From the NCBI RefSeq assembly GCF_000833025.1, contig NZ_CP010817.1:2604001-2668000 (forward strand): a stretch of 64,000 bases of DNA. The letters run 5' to 3'. The number at the start of each line of letters is the position of its first letter. Within the stretch, counting starts at the first letter, position 1. The stretch comes from Myroides profundi. GTDB lineage: Bacteria; Bacteroidota; Bacteroidia; Flavobacteriales; Flavobacteriaceae. Of this stretch, positions 16,655 through 25,296 are shown piece by piece. Made by a program: the position numbers and the translations under genes. Under the pieces are notes generated by a model, which made no database searches, was not told the DNA's origin, and was given only the letters and a program-made list of their open reading frames with translations.

Positions 16655-16745
16655 TGTTGGCGCGGATTTAAATCCGTGTCGTACATTCCACACAGTGATT
16701 CCATAACAGTAGGAATGTATTACATACATCTAACACCATGCATAT
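16655..16745. repeat. intergenic palindromes in 16511-16857
   Basis: Two REP-like palindromes lie here: GCGGATTTAAATCCGTG (about 16661-16677) and GGAATGTATTACATACATC (about 16708-16727). The second matches the core of the repeats at 1.8 kb and a partial copy at 19.79 kb. The stretch holds no gene. Confidence 0.65.
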
Positions 16746-16773
16746 TCATATAGCATAGGGCGTATATATCCAC

Positions 16774-16809
16774 AAAAAAACGACAATACAGCCTAGCCAT
16801 ATTGTCGTT
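16774..16809 (-). terminator. terminator of the pdxH-Smr unit
   Basis: AACGACAATATGGC / GCTGTATTGTCGTT on the minus strand around a short loop, followed by seven T. Confidence 0.85.
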
Positions 16810-16857
16810 CTATATCATATCAAGAGTCTTTTAAAAAAGAACTAATTCTTAATTAAT

Positions 16858-17415
16858 TTATCTGACGTTTTGTTTAAAGTAAATCTGTGTAGCTCCTAAT
16901 CCATACTTTTGATAATTCGCATCTTCAGCTACTATCTCCGCATATCTACTGAATAGAAACTCTAACTCAGCCTTTAATACACCCTCTCCTACACCATGTA
17001 TAAATACAATACGAGGAATGCGATTGCGAATAGCGAACTCCACCTGTCCCCTAGCTGTATCTAGCTGTAGAGTCAGCATATCATGCTTCTCCATACGTCT
17101 ATAGTCATTCGTAAGCTTCTCTATATGCAAATCTACTTCTAGGATAAACTCATCCTTACGCGAACGTTTTTCCTTCGTAAAGGAACGTTTTATAGGATCT
17201 ACTTTTTCTTGTAGTGCTTCACTAACTGAACTTCTAGTACTAGCCGAGCGCATATCTACCTCGTCCTCTTTAGCTATTTTTAAAAGCTCATTCGGTTTAT
17301 ACGTTAATATAAAACCTTCTTTAGATTCTATAGTTACCTCATCTCCTATAATATTAATGACAACTCCTTCTTCGTTCTCATCTAATACTTGTACATAATC
17401 TCCTTTGCTAAGCAT
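16858..17415 (-). CDS. Smr-domain protein (MutS2 C-terminal-like)
   Basis: The 185-aa protein has an N-terminal SH3-like strand region (GDYVQVLDENEEGVVINIIG) and a C-terminal Smr domain: DEFILEVDLHIEKL (about 88-101, the DLH element) and IVFIHGVGEGVLKAELEFLF (about 137-156, with HGxGxGxL). Smr domains nick or bind DNA or RNA; stand-alone versions have been linked to ribosome rescue or RNA cleavage, and this one lacks the MutS ATPase. It overlaps the small membrane-protein gene before it by 8 bp, so the unit pdxH - membrane protein - Smr is one operon. Confidence 0.85.
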   Translation of the reverse strand: MLSKGDYVQVLDENEEGVVINIIGDEVTIESKEGFILTYKPNELLKIAKEDEVDMRSASTRSSVSEALQEKVDPIKRSFTKEKRSRKDEFILEVDLHIEKLTNDYRRMEKHDMLTLQLDTARGQVEFAIRNRIPRIVFIHGVGEGVLKAELEFLFSRYAEIVAEDANYQKYGLGATQIYFKQNVR

Positions 17416-17662
17416 CTTTCTCTTCTTCTTTTGCTTGATTGATTAAATCTTTCTTTATTCCTGCATCGAACTCCCGTTCCGCAGGTCCTTGTTGACGAGT
17501 GTTACTAGGTGTCTTTTGCATCAATCTCGCCATGGAGAAAAAGAACAAGGCTACACCCACTACTTGCACCCATATTTTTGGTTGGTCCTTAGAACTTTCC
17601 ATTAACGCCCATCCCATAAAGAACAGGGTTGCGATAGTTAATATGATCTTTGCTATTTTCAT
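17408..17662 (-). CDS. small two-helix membrane protein
   Basis: The 84-aa protein has two hydrophobic segments (about 4-20 and 31-48) and a polar, lysine/glutamate-rich tail ending NQAKEEEKDA. It lies 1 bp after pdxH and overlaps the Smr gene by 8 bp. No family is recognised. Confidence 0.7.
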   Translation of the reverse strand: MKIAKIILTIATLFFMGWALMESSKDQPKIWVQVVGVALFFFSMARLMQKTPSNTRQQGPAEREFDAGIKKDLINQAKEEEKDA

Positions 17663-17663
17663 A

Positions 17664-18311
17664 CTACGGTGCTAGTCGTTCTATTTTCCAATCTAAACCA
17701 TCTTCTGTCAGCGTATATCGAATACGATCGTGAAGGCGATTAGCTCTTCCTTGCCAAAACTCAATAGATACAGGTTTTACTACAAATCCTCCCCAATTCT
17801 CAGGGCGTTTTACCTTATCTTCAGTTGCTTCTTTTTCTAATTTATTGATAGCTTCTTCTAGCACTTGATGATTAGGGATAACCTCACTCTGATTAGATAC
17901 GATAGCACCTAATCGACTTCCTAAAGGACGGCTATCAAAATAATTATCAGATTGAGCTGCACTAGCCTTACTAGCGATACCTTTGATAATAATCTGACGC
18001 TCCGCAGAAGGCCAAAAGAATGATAAACACAAATGTGGATTAGCGATAATAGCCTTCCCTTTCTCAGAGTTATAATTTGTATAAAACACAAATCCCTCTT
18101 CGTCATAAGACTTTAAGAGTACCACTCTAGACTTCGGAAAGCCATCCAAACCTATTGTAGATACTGTCATTGCATTTACCTCATCTACTCCACCGAAATC
18201 CTCTATCTCATAAAACCATTTCTTGAATTGCATCATTGGGTTTTCGTCTACACTACTTTCCAACAATACACTCTTCTCATACGATTTTCTGTAATCACTT
18301 AAGTCACTCAT
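17664..18311 (-). CDS. pdxH: pyridoxamine 5'-phosphate oxidase
   Basis: The 215-aa enzyme oxidises pyridoxine or pyridoxamine 5'-phosphate to pyridoxal 5'-phosphate using FMN. The length is that of the family. SRVVLLKSYDEEGFVFYTNY (about 61-80) is the FMN-binding strand pair, and EFWQGRANRLHDR (184-196) is the C-terminal PNPOx signature with the Arg and His that hold the substrate. WGGFVVKP precedes it. It is the first gene of a three-gene operon and lies 11 bp after rnz, so transcription may also come from rnz. Confidence 0.97.
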   Translation of the reverse strand: MSDLSDYRKSYEKSVLLESSVDENPMMQFKKWFYEIEDFGGVDEVNAMTVSTIGLDGFPKSRVVLLKSYDEEGFVFYTNYNSEKGKAIIANPHLCLSFFWPSAERQIIIKGIASKASAAQSDNYFDSRPLGSRLGAIVSNQSEVIPNHQVLEEAINKLEKEATEDKVKRPENWGGFVVKPVSIEFWQGRANRLHDRIRYTLTEDGLDWKIERLAP

Positions 18312-18322
18312 ATCTAAATCTA

Positions 18323-19231
18323 TTATAAGTCAAACACTTTACCATCGTCAGCATTCAGTATTTTACCACTAAACACAGTCTCTGCTTCTTTCTTAAACAA
18401 GGTAATATCATTATATCTCGTAGAATAATGCCCAAGTATTAAAGTCTTTGCATTCGCTAGTTTTGCAATACTTGCCGCCTGCTTAGCAGTACAGTGTTTC
18501 GTTCGTTCTGTATAATGCTCTTCACTGTCTAAGAAAGTACTCTCATGGTATAATACATCTACATCTTTAATGATAGGTACTATGGCTTCAGAATAGTAAG
18601 TATCTGAACAGAATGCGTAGCTCTCCGTAGGTTCTGGATCATAAGTAATATCCTTATTATCCACTACAGTACCATCATCTAATGTGATATTACCACCACT
18701 TTTAATCTTCTGATAATAACATCTATCAATACCTAAATCTTCAATAGCTCCTATGCGCAACTTTCTATCACCAGGTTTAGTCTCAAAAAGATATCCATTA
18801 GTATACACACGGTGATCTAATGGTATGGTACGTACAATAACCTTATCATCTTCAAATACAACTCTACTCTCCTTACTAGTCTGTTCATGAAAGAACAACT
18901 TATATCCTGAATAAGAATTAGAAAGTCTCAACTGTAATAAAGTCACTTCCTTAATTCCCTTAGGTCCATAAATATGCAAATCAGAAGTTCTGTTTAACAA
19001 CATATACGTTGAGATCAACCCTATCAATCCATAAAAGTGATCTCCGTGTAAATGAGAGATAAAAATATGATTGATACGTTGAAACTTCAACTTATGACGC
19101 CTTAATTGTACTTGAGTTCCTTCACCAGCGTCGATTAAAAACATCTGCCCTCCCATCTCTAAAACTTGAGATGTAGGGTTAGTTATCGTTCTTGGTGTTG
19201 CTGCATAACAGCCTAATATAGTAAGTTTCAA
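18323..19231 (-). CDS. rnz: ribonuclease Z (TTG start)
   Basis: The 302-aa metallo-beta-lactamase-fold enzyme processes the 3' end of tRNA precursors. The zinc motif HLHGDH stands at residues 60-65, SDTYYSE (about 209-215) supplies a metal-binding Asp and YHESTFLD the flexible-arm neighbourhood; GHYSTRY near 270 carries the last His. The start is TTG at 19231: the family's MKLTILG opening follows directly and no ATG is available nearby in frame until residue 26, so a TTG start is well supported. It is 11 bp upstream of pdxH. Confidence 0.95.
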   Translation of the reverse strand: MKLTILGCYAATPRTITNPTSQVLEMGGQMFLIDAGEGTQVQLRRHKLKFQRINHIFISHLHGDHFYGLIGLISTYMLLNRTSDLHIYGPKGIKEVTLLQLRLSNSYSGYKLFFHEQTSKESRVVFEDDKVIVRTIPLDHRVYTNGYLFETKPGDRKLRIGAIEDLGIDRCYYQKIKSGGNITLDDGTVVDNKDITYDPEPTESYAFCSDTYYSEAIVPIIKDVDVLYHESTFLDSEEHYTERTKHCTAKQAASIAKLANAKTLILGHYSTRYNDITLFKKEAETVFSGKILNADDGKVFDL

Positions 19232-19291
19232 TATTGTTTTGTTTTAATTTTTGAGCTTGTAATTTACAAAAACGACAAGCTAAGTCAAAAT

Positions 19292-19319
19292 AAAAGGCTT
19301 AAATTACTTTAAGCCTTTT
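19292..19319. terminator. hairpin between the 113-aa gene and rnz
   Basis: AAAAGGCTTAAA / TTTAAGCCTTTT with a four-base loop. It should end the transcript of the small gene and separate it from rnz. Confidence 0.75.
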
Positions 19320-19331
19320 GTATATTTTTAT

Positions 19332-19673
19332 CTAAAATCCTAAGTCTCTTTGGATTTCATCCATTTCTATCAAATCATGTGCTTCCTGTAAAGTCGGAGC
19401 AATAATCAAATCTCCATCAAACTCATTAAAGTCAATTGACTCTATAACGATAATAAAAGACTTATTAGCCTCCTCTATATGTCGTATAGCTAGAGATTCA
19501 AAACACTCTAAATCCTCTTCTAATACCTCATATTTAACCTTTGTTAAATCTAGTATTAAATTAGACTGTAGAAGGCTATGCTCATACTGCTCTTCTAGCT
19601 TTTTAAGAAACGTTACTATATCTCCCTCGTCACTCGTTATAATAAGTGTATGTCCTTTTTCTTTTACTTTCAT
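19332..19673 (-). CDS. STAS-like small protein upstream of rnz
   Basis: I use the ATG at 19673 (MKVKEKGHTLIITSDEGDIV, 113 aa). The longer frame from 19760 adds a hydrophobic stretch that is probably intergenic. The protein alternates strands and helices (SNLILDLTKVKYEV, FIIVIESIDFNEF), as in STAS/anti-sigma antagonist folds, and a gene of this kind often stands before rnz in flavobacteria. There is no clear phosphorylatable Ser in the STAS position that I can assign. Function unknown. Confidence 0.65.
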   Translation of the reverse strand: MKVKEKGHTLIITSDEGDIVTFLKKLEEQYEHSLLQSNLILDLTKVKYEVLEEDLECFESLAIRHIEEANKSFIIVIESIDFNEFDGDLIIAPTLQEAHDLIEMDEIQRDLGF

Positions 19674-19929
19674 TATATACGCCTTAATTTGATTAAGCGA
19701 ATATAAAACGAATATAAATACTATCATATAGCAGAGCAAAAATATTATGGAAATACGCATCCGTCATCTATGCCCCCTGATGATTGGAACTATTACATAC
19801 ATCCAACACAATACATTTATACCCAGAAAGGAAATTATTTGATTTACATAATTCTCTTAAATCAAAACAATGAATAAATAGTATTTTTTACTCTTCTCAA
19901 AACGAACCATAAAATCCTGTAAAAAAATG
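19674..19929. other. intergenic region with a partial REP-like word
   Basis: Near 19785-19810 stands GGAACTATTACATACATCC followed by AACACAATACA, which matches the palindromic repeats at 1.8 and 16.7 kb only in part. The rest is AT-rich without a gene. Confidence 0.4.
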
Positions 19930-20100
19930 GTTCGGCAATTACCGAACAACGCTACAAACCCAATGATAAAAAGGGATTCACAAGTTTTATGCGAGCTTTG
20001 TTCGGGAGTCCTTCGGAAGAGGTTCGGAAAAACAGGGCTTTTTCCGAACAAGCCCCGAACAAACACAACACAAAGCATGATAAACACTGGGGTTAAGATA
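19930..20100. repeat. nested hairpins built from GTTCGG words
   Basis: GTTCGG / CCGAAC closes at 19930-19947. A larger structure has an outer stem TTTGTTCGGG (19997-20006) with CCCGAACAAA (20054-20063) and an inner stem GTTCGGAAAAA (20022-20032) with TTTTTCCGAAC (20039-20049). The block is bounded by CGCTACAA (19950-19957) and ACTGGGGTTAAGATA (20086-20100), like the block at 1403-1525. A 76-codon frame crossing it is not gene-like. Confidence 0.6.
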
Positions 20101-20283
20101 ACATAACCTCAAGCTAAATCTAAAACATATGGTATAAAATGCGAAAAATAAGCCTGTTTAAAAATGGTGTTTTTTAAGGCTTTACAAGGAAGTAATGTAC
20201 TTTGATTTGTTTACTTTTCAAACAATAAGAATCAAGGTATACACCTGATATAAAAACAAGTACGATACAAATATACGCTTTTT

Positions 20284-20447
20284 TTAAAAACCCAAAATAC
20301 ACAATAGATGTATAAACGAAAAGTAATTATACAAAATAGCTCTGAATTAGTGATACAAGCATACAATAGTATGGTTTTAAAGCTAATGAAGGAACTATGA
20401 AGTAGAATGGCTCTGTAGTATTTGGTTAATGCGTATTTGGGGTTTAA
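20284..20447 (+). mobile_element. TTAA-flanked MITE-like element, copy 1
   Basis: TTAA at 20284-20287 and at 20444-20447 enclose 156 bp. Ends AAACCCAAAATAC and GTATTTGGGGTTTAA are inverted copies. The central palindrome CATACAATAGTATG stands at 20360-20373. The interior TATAAACGAAAAGTAATTAT and AGTAGAATGG-like words are shared with copies at 53.2 and 55.5 kb. The stop codon of the neighbouring hydrolase gene lies inside the right-hand TTAA. Confidence 0.75.
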
Positions 20448-21364
20448 TATTTACTACTCAACAACCATTGGATCAATTCTTGATTATTCACGATCGTCCA
20501 AGAGTGTGGATGACGCAACTGAGTATTCATGCGATATCCTTTATTTGATGTAGTAATGAGCGTTGCCTGCTCATTTCCTAAACGTCTTAATTCATTGATA
20601 AAAGCAGAACTTTCTGTTGCATTCATACTAGTCAGATCCTCACCTCTCTCATGTATCCACCAGTTTACATCTGGTTCTGTATAGATTCTCAAGGGAAGTT
20701 GTCCGAACTTCTTCACTGCAGTCTGATTAGGATCCGTGAATGAATAGGGAGATGTACTATAAAAGGCTTCTAATGCAGTAGCAGGAGTACCTCCCATCAC
20801 TTCTTCTATTTTACCTATCATATAGACACTCTCTTCACTAGCATTGTCTACACCTGACAGCCTTATCTCGCGCTGGCTAGAGTTATAAAAACGTTCAAAA
20901 TCTAAGGGTGGATCAATCGCAAATACAGCATGTGGCTTCGTTATGGTCTCTTGTACGTACTTAATAGCCGTACTTCCTCCTATCGAAAACCCACCTATGA
21001 AAAAACGCTGATCCATAAGCTTGTGTTTACTTCTTACATCTTCTATGATTTGACCTAATGTACTCTGACTCGTCTTATCTACTCCAAACGAAAGTACTCC
21101 ATCTTGAAGACATGGGATAATCACTAGCATACCACTCTTGGCAGCTAGTAGTGGTAGATCTGTTTCTAACAATACCTTCTCTGCACTCTCTCCAAAGCCT
21201 GGTATTAAGACTAAATACCCACTCCATGGCAAATGAGAAGGATAGATTATTGTATAATAGTTTTTGGTCTTGTCCTCTTTACCTAAAAAGACTTGTTCTA
21301 CCTTCTGAGCTTGTATAAAAGTAGACAGAAGTAATAGAGTGATCGTTAGGATGTGGTTTCTCAT
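20444..21364 (-). CDS. secreted alpha/beta hydrolase
   Basis: I use the ATG at 21364 (306 aa), which begins a signal peptide (MRNHILTITLLLLSTFIQAQ); the longer frame back to 21457 overlaps a terminator. The nucleophile elbow FFIGGFSIGGSTA (GxSxG, about Ser 135 in the mature count) and the oxyanion strand YLVLIPGFGES are visible, and HPHSWTIVNN near the end carries the likely catalytic His. It would act in the periplasm or outside on an ester or amide; the substrate is unknown. Its TAA stop is part of the TTAA at the edge of a MITE-like element. Confidence 0.8.
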   Translation of the reverse strand: MRNHILTITLLLLSTFIQAQKVEQVFLGKEDKTKNYYTIIYPSHLPWSGYLVLIPGFGESAEKVLLETDLPLLAAKSGMLVIIPCLQDGVLSFGVDKTSQSTLGQIIEDVRSKHKLMDQRFFIGGFSIGGSTAIKYVQETITKPHAVFAIDPPLDFERFYNSSQREIRLSGVDNASEESVYMIGKIEEVMGGTPATALEAFYSTSPYSFTDPNQTAVKKFGQLPLRIYTEPDVNWWIHERGEDLTSMNATESSAFINELRRLGNEQATLITTSNKGYRMNTQLRHPHSWTIVNNQELIQWLLSSKY

Positions 21365-21433
21365 GAAACGTATAGTGATCTTTAATCTGTGAAAGATACC
21401 TATAATAAATACTCTTATCAAAGAATGAACTAT

Positions 21434-21482
21434 AAAAAAACACCTAATACAGCACAAAAAATATTGTGCTGTATTAGATGTT
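21434..21482 (-). terminator. terminator of the pyrRB unit
   Basis: TAATACAGCACAA / TTGTGCTGTATTA around an AT loop, followed by seven T on the minus strand. A weaker hairpin AAGCCAGCC / TTGGCTT at 21492-21513 lies between it and pyrB. Confidence 0.85.
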
Positions 21483-21522
21483 CTATAGATATAAAATAAG
21501 CCAACAAAATGGCTGGCTTGAA

Positions 21523-22449
21523 TTATTTAATTTTTGAAGCTAATAGATAGGTTACAGCCATACGTACTGCTACTCCATTCTCTACCTGGTCTAAGATCAC
21601 TGACTGCTGTGAATCAGCTACATCAGAAGTAATCTCTACTCCTCTGTTAATAGGCCCTGGGTGCATGACTACGATTTCTTTATCTAATGAATCTAAGATC
21701 TCTTTAGTCAACCCAAACTGTTGAGAATACTCTCTCGTATTAGGGAAATAGCTAAAGTCTAAACGCTCATTCTGAACGCGAAGCATATTCGCTACATCAC
21801 ACCATTCTAGAGCTTTTCTTAGATTAGACTCTACCTTCACTCCTAAACTCTCGATATACTTAGGGATTAATGTCTTAGGTCCACATACTCTAACCTCAGC
21901 CCCTTGCATCTGCAAAGCAAAGATATTAGACAATGCTACGCGTGAATGTAGAATATCTCCTACGATCACAACCTTCTTCCCTGCTACATCACCTAACTTT
22001 TCGCGGATAGAATAACTGTCTAATAACGCCTGTGTAGGGTGCTCATGTGCTCCATCTCCTGCATTAATGATACTTGCGTTTACGTTCTTAGATAAGAAGT
22101 GAGCAGCTCCTGCATCACTGTGACGCATCACTACCATATCTACCTTCATGGCTAAGATATTATTAACTGTATCGATTAGTGTTTCTCCTTTCTTCACTGA
22201 AGACTGAGCAGCAGAAAAACTAATCACATCTGCAGATAAACGTTTTTGTGCTAATTCGAAAGATAGTTTAGTACGAGTACTGTTTTCAAAGAAGATATTC
22301 GCTATGGTAATATCTCGTAGAGAAGGAACTTTCTTAATCGGACGATTAATTACTTCCTTAAAGTGATCAGCTGTTTCGAAAATTAAATCAATATCATGCT
22401 TATTGATATACTTAATTCCTAAAAGGTGATTTACGCTTAATTCTTTCAT
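21523..22449 (-). CDS. pyrB: aspartate carbamoyltransferase, catalytic subunit
   Basis: The 308-aa enzyme condenses carbamoyl phosphate and aspartate to carbamoyl aspartate, the committed step of pyrimidine synthesis. FFENSTRTKLSFE (53-65) is the carbamoyl-phosphate loop, SSVKKGET the 80s loop with its Lys, and HPTQALLDSYSIREK the aspartate-side helix; HPGPINRG (about 265-272) is the closing signature. No regulatory-subunit gene (pyrI) is adjacent, in keeping with the trimeric pyrR-linked form. It follows pyrR by 27 bp. Confidence 0.97.
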   Translation of the reverse strand: MKELSVNHLLGIKYINKHDIDLIFETADHFKEVINRPIKKVPSLRDITIANIFFENSTRTKLSFELAQKRLSADVISFSAAQSSVKKGETLIDTVNNILAMKVDMVVMRHSDAGAAHFLSKNVNASIINAGDGAHEHPTQALLDSYSIREKLGDVAGKKVVIVGDILHSRVALSNIFALQMQGAEVRVCGPKTLIPKYIESLGVKVESNLRKALEWCDVANMLRVQNERLDFSYFPNTREYSQQFGLTKEILDSLDKEIVVMHPGPINRGVEITSDVADSQQSVILDQVENGVAVRMAVTYLLASKIK

Positions 22450-22476
22450 TGTACTTCTATGAGTAGATTTAGGTAG

Positions 22477-23025
22477 TTAGTTTTTTTCAGTTTCTTCTAG
22501 AAAGACTGCATCTTCCTGTTCATGTTCAGACCAATGTACACGGATAGTCTCCTCATCAAAGGCATCTACTTGTCTTCCTCTATAATCAGGCTGTATCGGT
22601 AAGTGACGACTAAAACGGCGATCTATTAATACCAATAGTTCTATCTCTGCTGGACGGCCAAAAGACTGTATAGCCGTCAATGCGGCACGTATACTACGTC
22701 CTGTATAAAGCACATCATCTATAAATACGACTTTCTTATCTTCTACTAAGAAGTCTATTTGTGTTTTATTCGCTTCAAGAGTTTTTTGATGTCTTCTAAA
22801 GTCATCTCTAAAGAAAGTAATGTCTAAAAAACCTAAAGGCACTTCAGATATACCATATTCAGTCTTAAGGATGCTTTTAATGCGTTCTGCTAAAAATTTA
22901 CCACGTGGTTGAATACCAATAAGAAGGGTATTAGAAAAATCAAGATGTTTTTCTACTAATTGACAAGCCAAACGGTGTAGAATGATATCAATCTCTTTTG
23001 AAGTAAGTAATACTTTTGGATTCAT
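22477..23025 (-). CDS. pyrR: PyrR: pyr regulator / uracil phosphoribosyltransferase
   Basis: The 182-aa protein is a type I phosphoribosyltransferase: VVFIDDVLYTGRS (99-111) is the PRPP loop, and LLIGIQPRGKFLAERI and LLVLIDRRFSRHLPIQPDY are PyrR features, the latter the hood region. In Bacillus it binds pyr mRNA to cause attenuation and also has UPRT activity; whether it regulates RNA in this group is not visible here, because no anti-terminator structure stands out in the 156 bp upstream. It is first in a pyrR-pyrB operon. Confidence 0.95.
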   Translation of the reverse strand: MNPKVLLTSKEIDIILHRLACQLVEKHLDFSNTLLIGIQPRGKFLAERIKSILKTEYGISEVPLGFLDITFFRDDFRRHQKTLEANKTQIDFLVEDKKVVFIDDVLYTGRSIRAALTAIQSFGRPAEIELLVLIDRRFSRHLPIQPDYRGRQVDAFDEETIRVHWSEHEQEDAVFLEETEKN

Positions 23026-23147
23026 ATATAAAAGAGTTGTGTTTGGGGGGTAAATTTACAATTAAATATCGTTTGTCACCAATTTATTAAACATATATCT
23101 TCTAAAAAAATGTAGCTAATCAAAGTATGCTTTCTAAATCATATTAA

Positions 23148-23155
23148 TATCTTTG
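23148..23155 (+). promoter_or_regulatory. -7 box for the 23182 gene
   Basis: TATCTTTG fits the Bacteroidota consensus TAnnTTTG and lies 27 bp before the ATG. Confidence 0.45.
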
Positions 23156-23181
23156 GATAAAGATTAAAAATCCTATTGCTC

Positions 23182-23991
23182 ATGATCAAGTCTAAATTCA
23201 TAATATTCATTACCTTAACCCTATCTCTAGCTCTGCATGCTCAGAAGATAGAAGATCCTCTTCCTTTGACAAATAAACAAATACAAAAAGAACAGTGGGT
23301 CATACAGTACAAAGAAAAAAATCTAATCCTACAATGGACTGATGGTGCTCTAGAAATAGCATTAGCCAACAAACCGATTAATCAAGATCAAAAGAAAACA
23401 ATCTACGCTAGAATTCCTGCTCAACAAATCAAAGATAACGCTACTGAATATGTCTTACTAACTGATAAAACAGAGTTCTTATCTACTCCTACAACAGTAA
23501 ACTGGACACAAGACGACTTAGAGTTTTTTCGCGTTTTAGAATCTAGCGCTATCACTGTGAGTAGTACAACAGATGTTTTAGTACTTAAAAAAGGTACAAA
23601 GACTAAGTACAAGTTCTACAGTACTGATTTTGACCGTATGTGTAAGTTTGTCTCTAGATTTAACTGGGGACTTATTGCTTTAAATCGAGAGTCAGAGAAT
23701 CTACCTAAGATGATTACTTCTTTTGATTTTGAAAACACAACCATGACAGGTACTATAGACAATATCCCTTTTGAGGTGAAGTTTGATTTATATTTTGATC
23801 AAGATACTTTTTATTTTAGAAGTTTCGAAATTCCTTATCATGCTAAAAATAGAGCAAGTCGTAAAGCAAAAGAAAGATATGGGCGCTACTTCACAGATAA
23901 AACGTATCGCTATAATATCGCTGAACAAACACTTAATTTCTATCAAGACGAAAAGTTAGTACTCATGTTTGGTTTTATGCCTAAAGAGTAA
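23182..23991 (+). CDS. secreted protein of unknown function, META-like layout
   Basis: The frame opens with a TTG at 23176, but the ATG at 23182 is the better start (MIKSKFIIFITLTLSLALHA, signal peptide; 269 aa). The mature protein is beta-rich with two similar halves (a first ending near residue 130, a second beginning FNWGLIALNRESENLPKMIT). The second half has the same position and layout as the second META domain of the next gene (24256), ending NFYQDEKLVLMFGFMPKE against NILQNNKVIMKFDLAKK. It lacks the conserved GCN triad of META domains. Paralogy to the next gene is inference. Confidence 0.6.
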   Translation: MIKSKFIIFITLTLSLALHAQKIEDPLPLTNKQIQKEQWVIQYKEKNLILQWTDGALEIALANKPINQDQKKTIYARIPAQQIKDNATEYVLLTDKTEFLSTPTTVNWTQDDLEFFRVLESSAITVSSTTDVLVLKKGTKTKYKFYSTDFDRMCKFVSRFNWGLIALNRESENLPKMITSFDFENTTMTGTIDNIPFEVKFDLYFDQDTFYFRSFEIPYHAKNRASRKAKERYGRYFTDKTYRYNIAEQTLNFYQDEKLVLMFGFMPKE

Positions 23992-24255
23992 AACACAATC
24001 CCCATAATCTTTTAAAATACGCAAAAAAAGAAATACAACTCCTCATTATCTATATCACTTATTGATTTATATTAAGTTATCAATAATATATCTCTTATAA
24101 ATTGTGTTATTAAATAGGAATTACTATCTTTTCGCAATCATTTACATATACTTCAAAACAAACTAAATACATATAAATCAATATATTATAAAAATTTAGT
24201 TAACAAAAAGAAGGTAAATGTATCATGTATATTTAGAATTATTTTAATATTTATT

Positions 24256-25074
24256 ATGAAAAAATACGCTACTAGTTTATTTCTTTGTTTAACAAGCTTA
24301 GTAACTTTTGCACAACAAGGTTCTTTCGATTCTCAAGAAAGACATCCATTAGCACCAGATGGTATATGGAATGTTAGATGGGTATTACAAGACAATAGCA
24401 AACCAGGAACCCTAACTCCTACTGATAAACATATCATGCTTAGTCGCGAATATGGATCTACTATCACTGGATTTGCTGGGTGTAATGTGTTTGAAATTCC
24501 TGTGTCGAAAACTTCTGTTAACTCAAAAGGTACACATCTAACGACTCGTTTTGATTCTAAAACGAATAAAGAATGTGCTACAGATGTTAAATATGATGAG
24601 AACAAGTTCTTAAAGCGTATTTCTAATGGTACGATTACCTTCAATGAGAAAGAAGGTTTATTATACCTAATGACTAAAGATAGAATCGAGTACGTATTCG
24701 CTGATGAGAAATTAGATAAAGTAGCTAAAGATGTACGTCGTTATGACTGGAAACTAGTAGAGCTAGATGGTGGTGAAAAAAGACCTTATAGACAATGGAT
24801 AACTTTTGATTTTCACAATTACTTAGTGAAAGGAAATAACGGATGTGCTTTATTCGAAGCTCCATTTGCTATCAATACAAAAACGAGTACAGTCACTTTA
24901 TTTGAACTTCAATCAGATGCGACTAAATCATGTGGTAATAGTAGCAAAGATGAGTTCTTAAAATACTTTGACAACTCTACTTACCCATTCGAAATTACAG
25001 ATCAGACTTTAAATATCTTACAAAACAATAAGGTGATTATGAAGTTTGACTTAGCAAAGAAAAACTCTTTATAA
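24256..25074 (+). CDS. META domain protein (HslJ-like), two domains
   Basis: The 272-aa secreted protein has a signal peptide (MKKYATSLFLCLTSLVTFAQ) and two META repeats. Repeat 1 has WNVRWVLQ, then TGFAGCNVFEIP (about 75-86); repeat 2 has YDWKLVELDGG and then VKGNNGCALFEAPF (about 195-208). META domains occur in heat-inducible HslJ and in secreted bacterial proteins and their role is unclear. The conserved Cys pairs (GCN, ECATDV; GC, KSCG) suggest one disulfide per domain. It has its own terminator. Confidence 0.82.
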   Translation: MKKYATSLFLCLTSLVTFAQQGSFDSQERHPLAPDGIWNVRWVLQDNSKPGTLTPTDKHIMLSREYGSTITGFAGCNVFEIPVSKTSVNSKGTHLTTRFDSKTNKECATDVKYDENKFLKRISNGTITFNEKEGLLYLMTKDRIEYVFADEKLDKVAKDVRRYDWKLVELDGGEKRPYRQWITFDFHNYLVKGNNGCALFEAPFAINTKTSTVTLFELQSDATKSCGNSSKDEFLKYFDNSTYPFEITDQTLNILQNNKVIMKFDLAKKNSL

Positions 25075-25113
25075 AACACAAGACTGTAACAGAATACAGT
25101 CATTAAAATATCT

Positions 25114-25147
25114 AAAACCTGTGAAATTATACTTCACAGGTTTTTTT
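25114..25147 (+). terminator. intrinsic terminator
   Basis: AAAACCTGTGAA / TTCACAGGTTTT followed by more T, 40 bp after the META gene. Confidence 0.88.
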
Positions 25148-25296
25148 ATACAACTAACTATAAATCAACTATAACAGAATAAATAGTCAATATTATCAGC
25201 TTTCTAATGAGGGTTAAATAAAAATTAAGATAAGCTTATAAAGGCTTTACAATTGATAAATTCTTTACCTTAGTGGATTAATAACAATTTAGTTTT

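Noticed and set aside
19674..19760. 29-codon hydrophobic extension of the 113-aa protein before rnz
   Set aside because: It would add an isolated membrane segment to a STAS-like soluble protein; the ATG at 19673 is more likely.
19857..20087. 76-codon frame on the minus strand
   Set aside because: It crosses nested GTTCGG hairpins; the residues follow the repeated word and do not look like a protein.
21365..21457. 31-codon extension of the alpha/beta hydrolase
   Set aside because: It overlaps a terminator hairpin; the signal peptide starts at 21364.
22450..23181. PyrR-dependent attenuator upstream of pyrR
   Set aside because: No anti-terminator/terminator pair or PyrR-binding loop consensus could be seen in the short leader.
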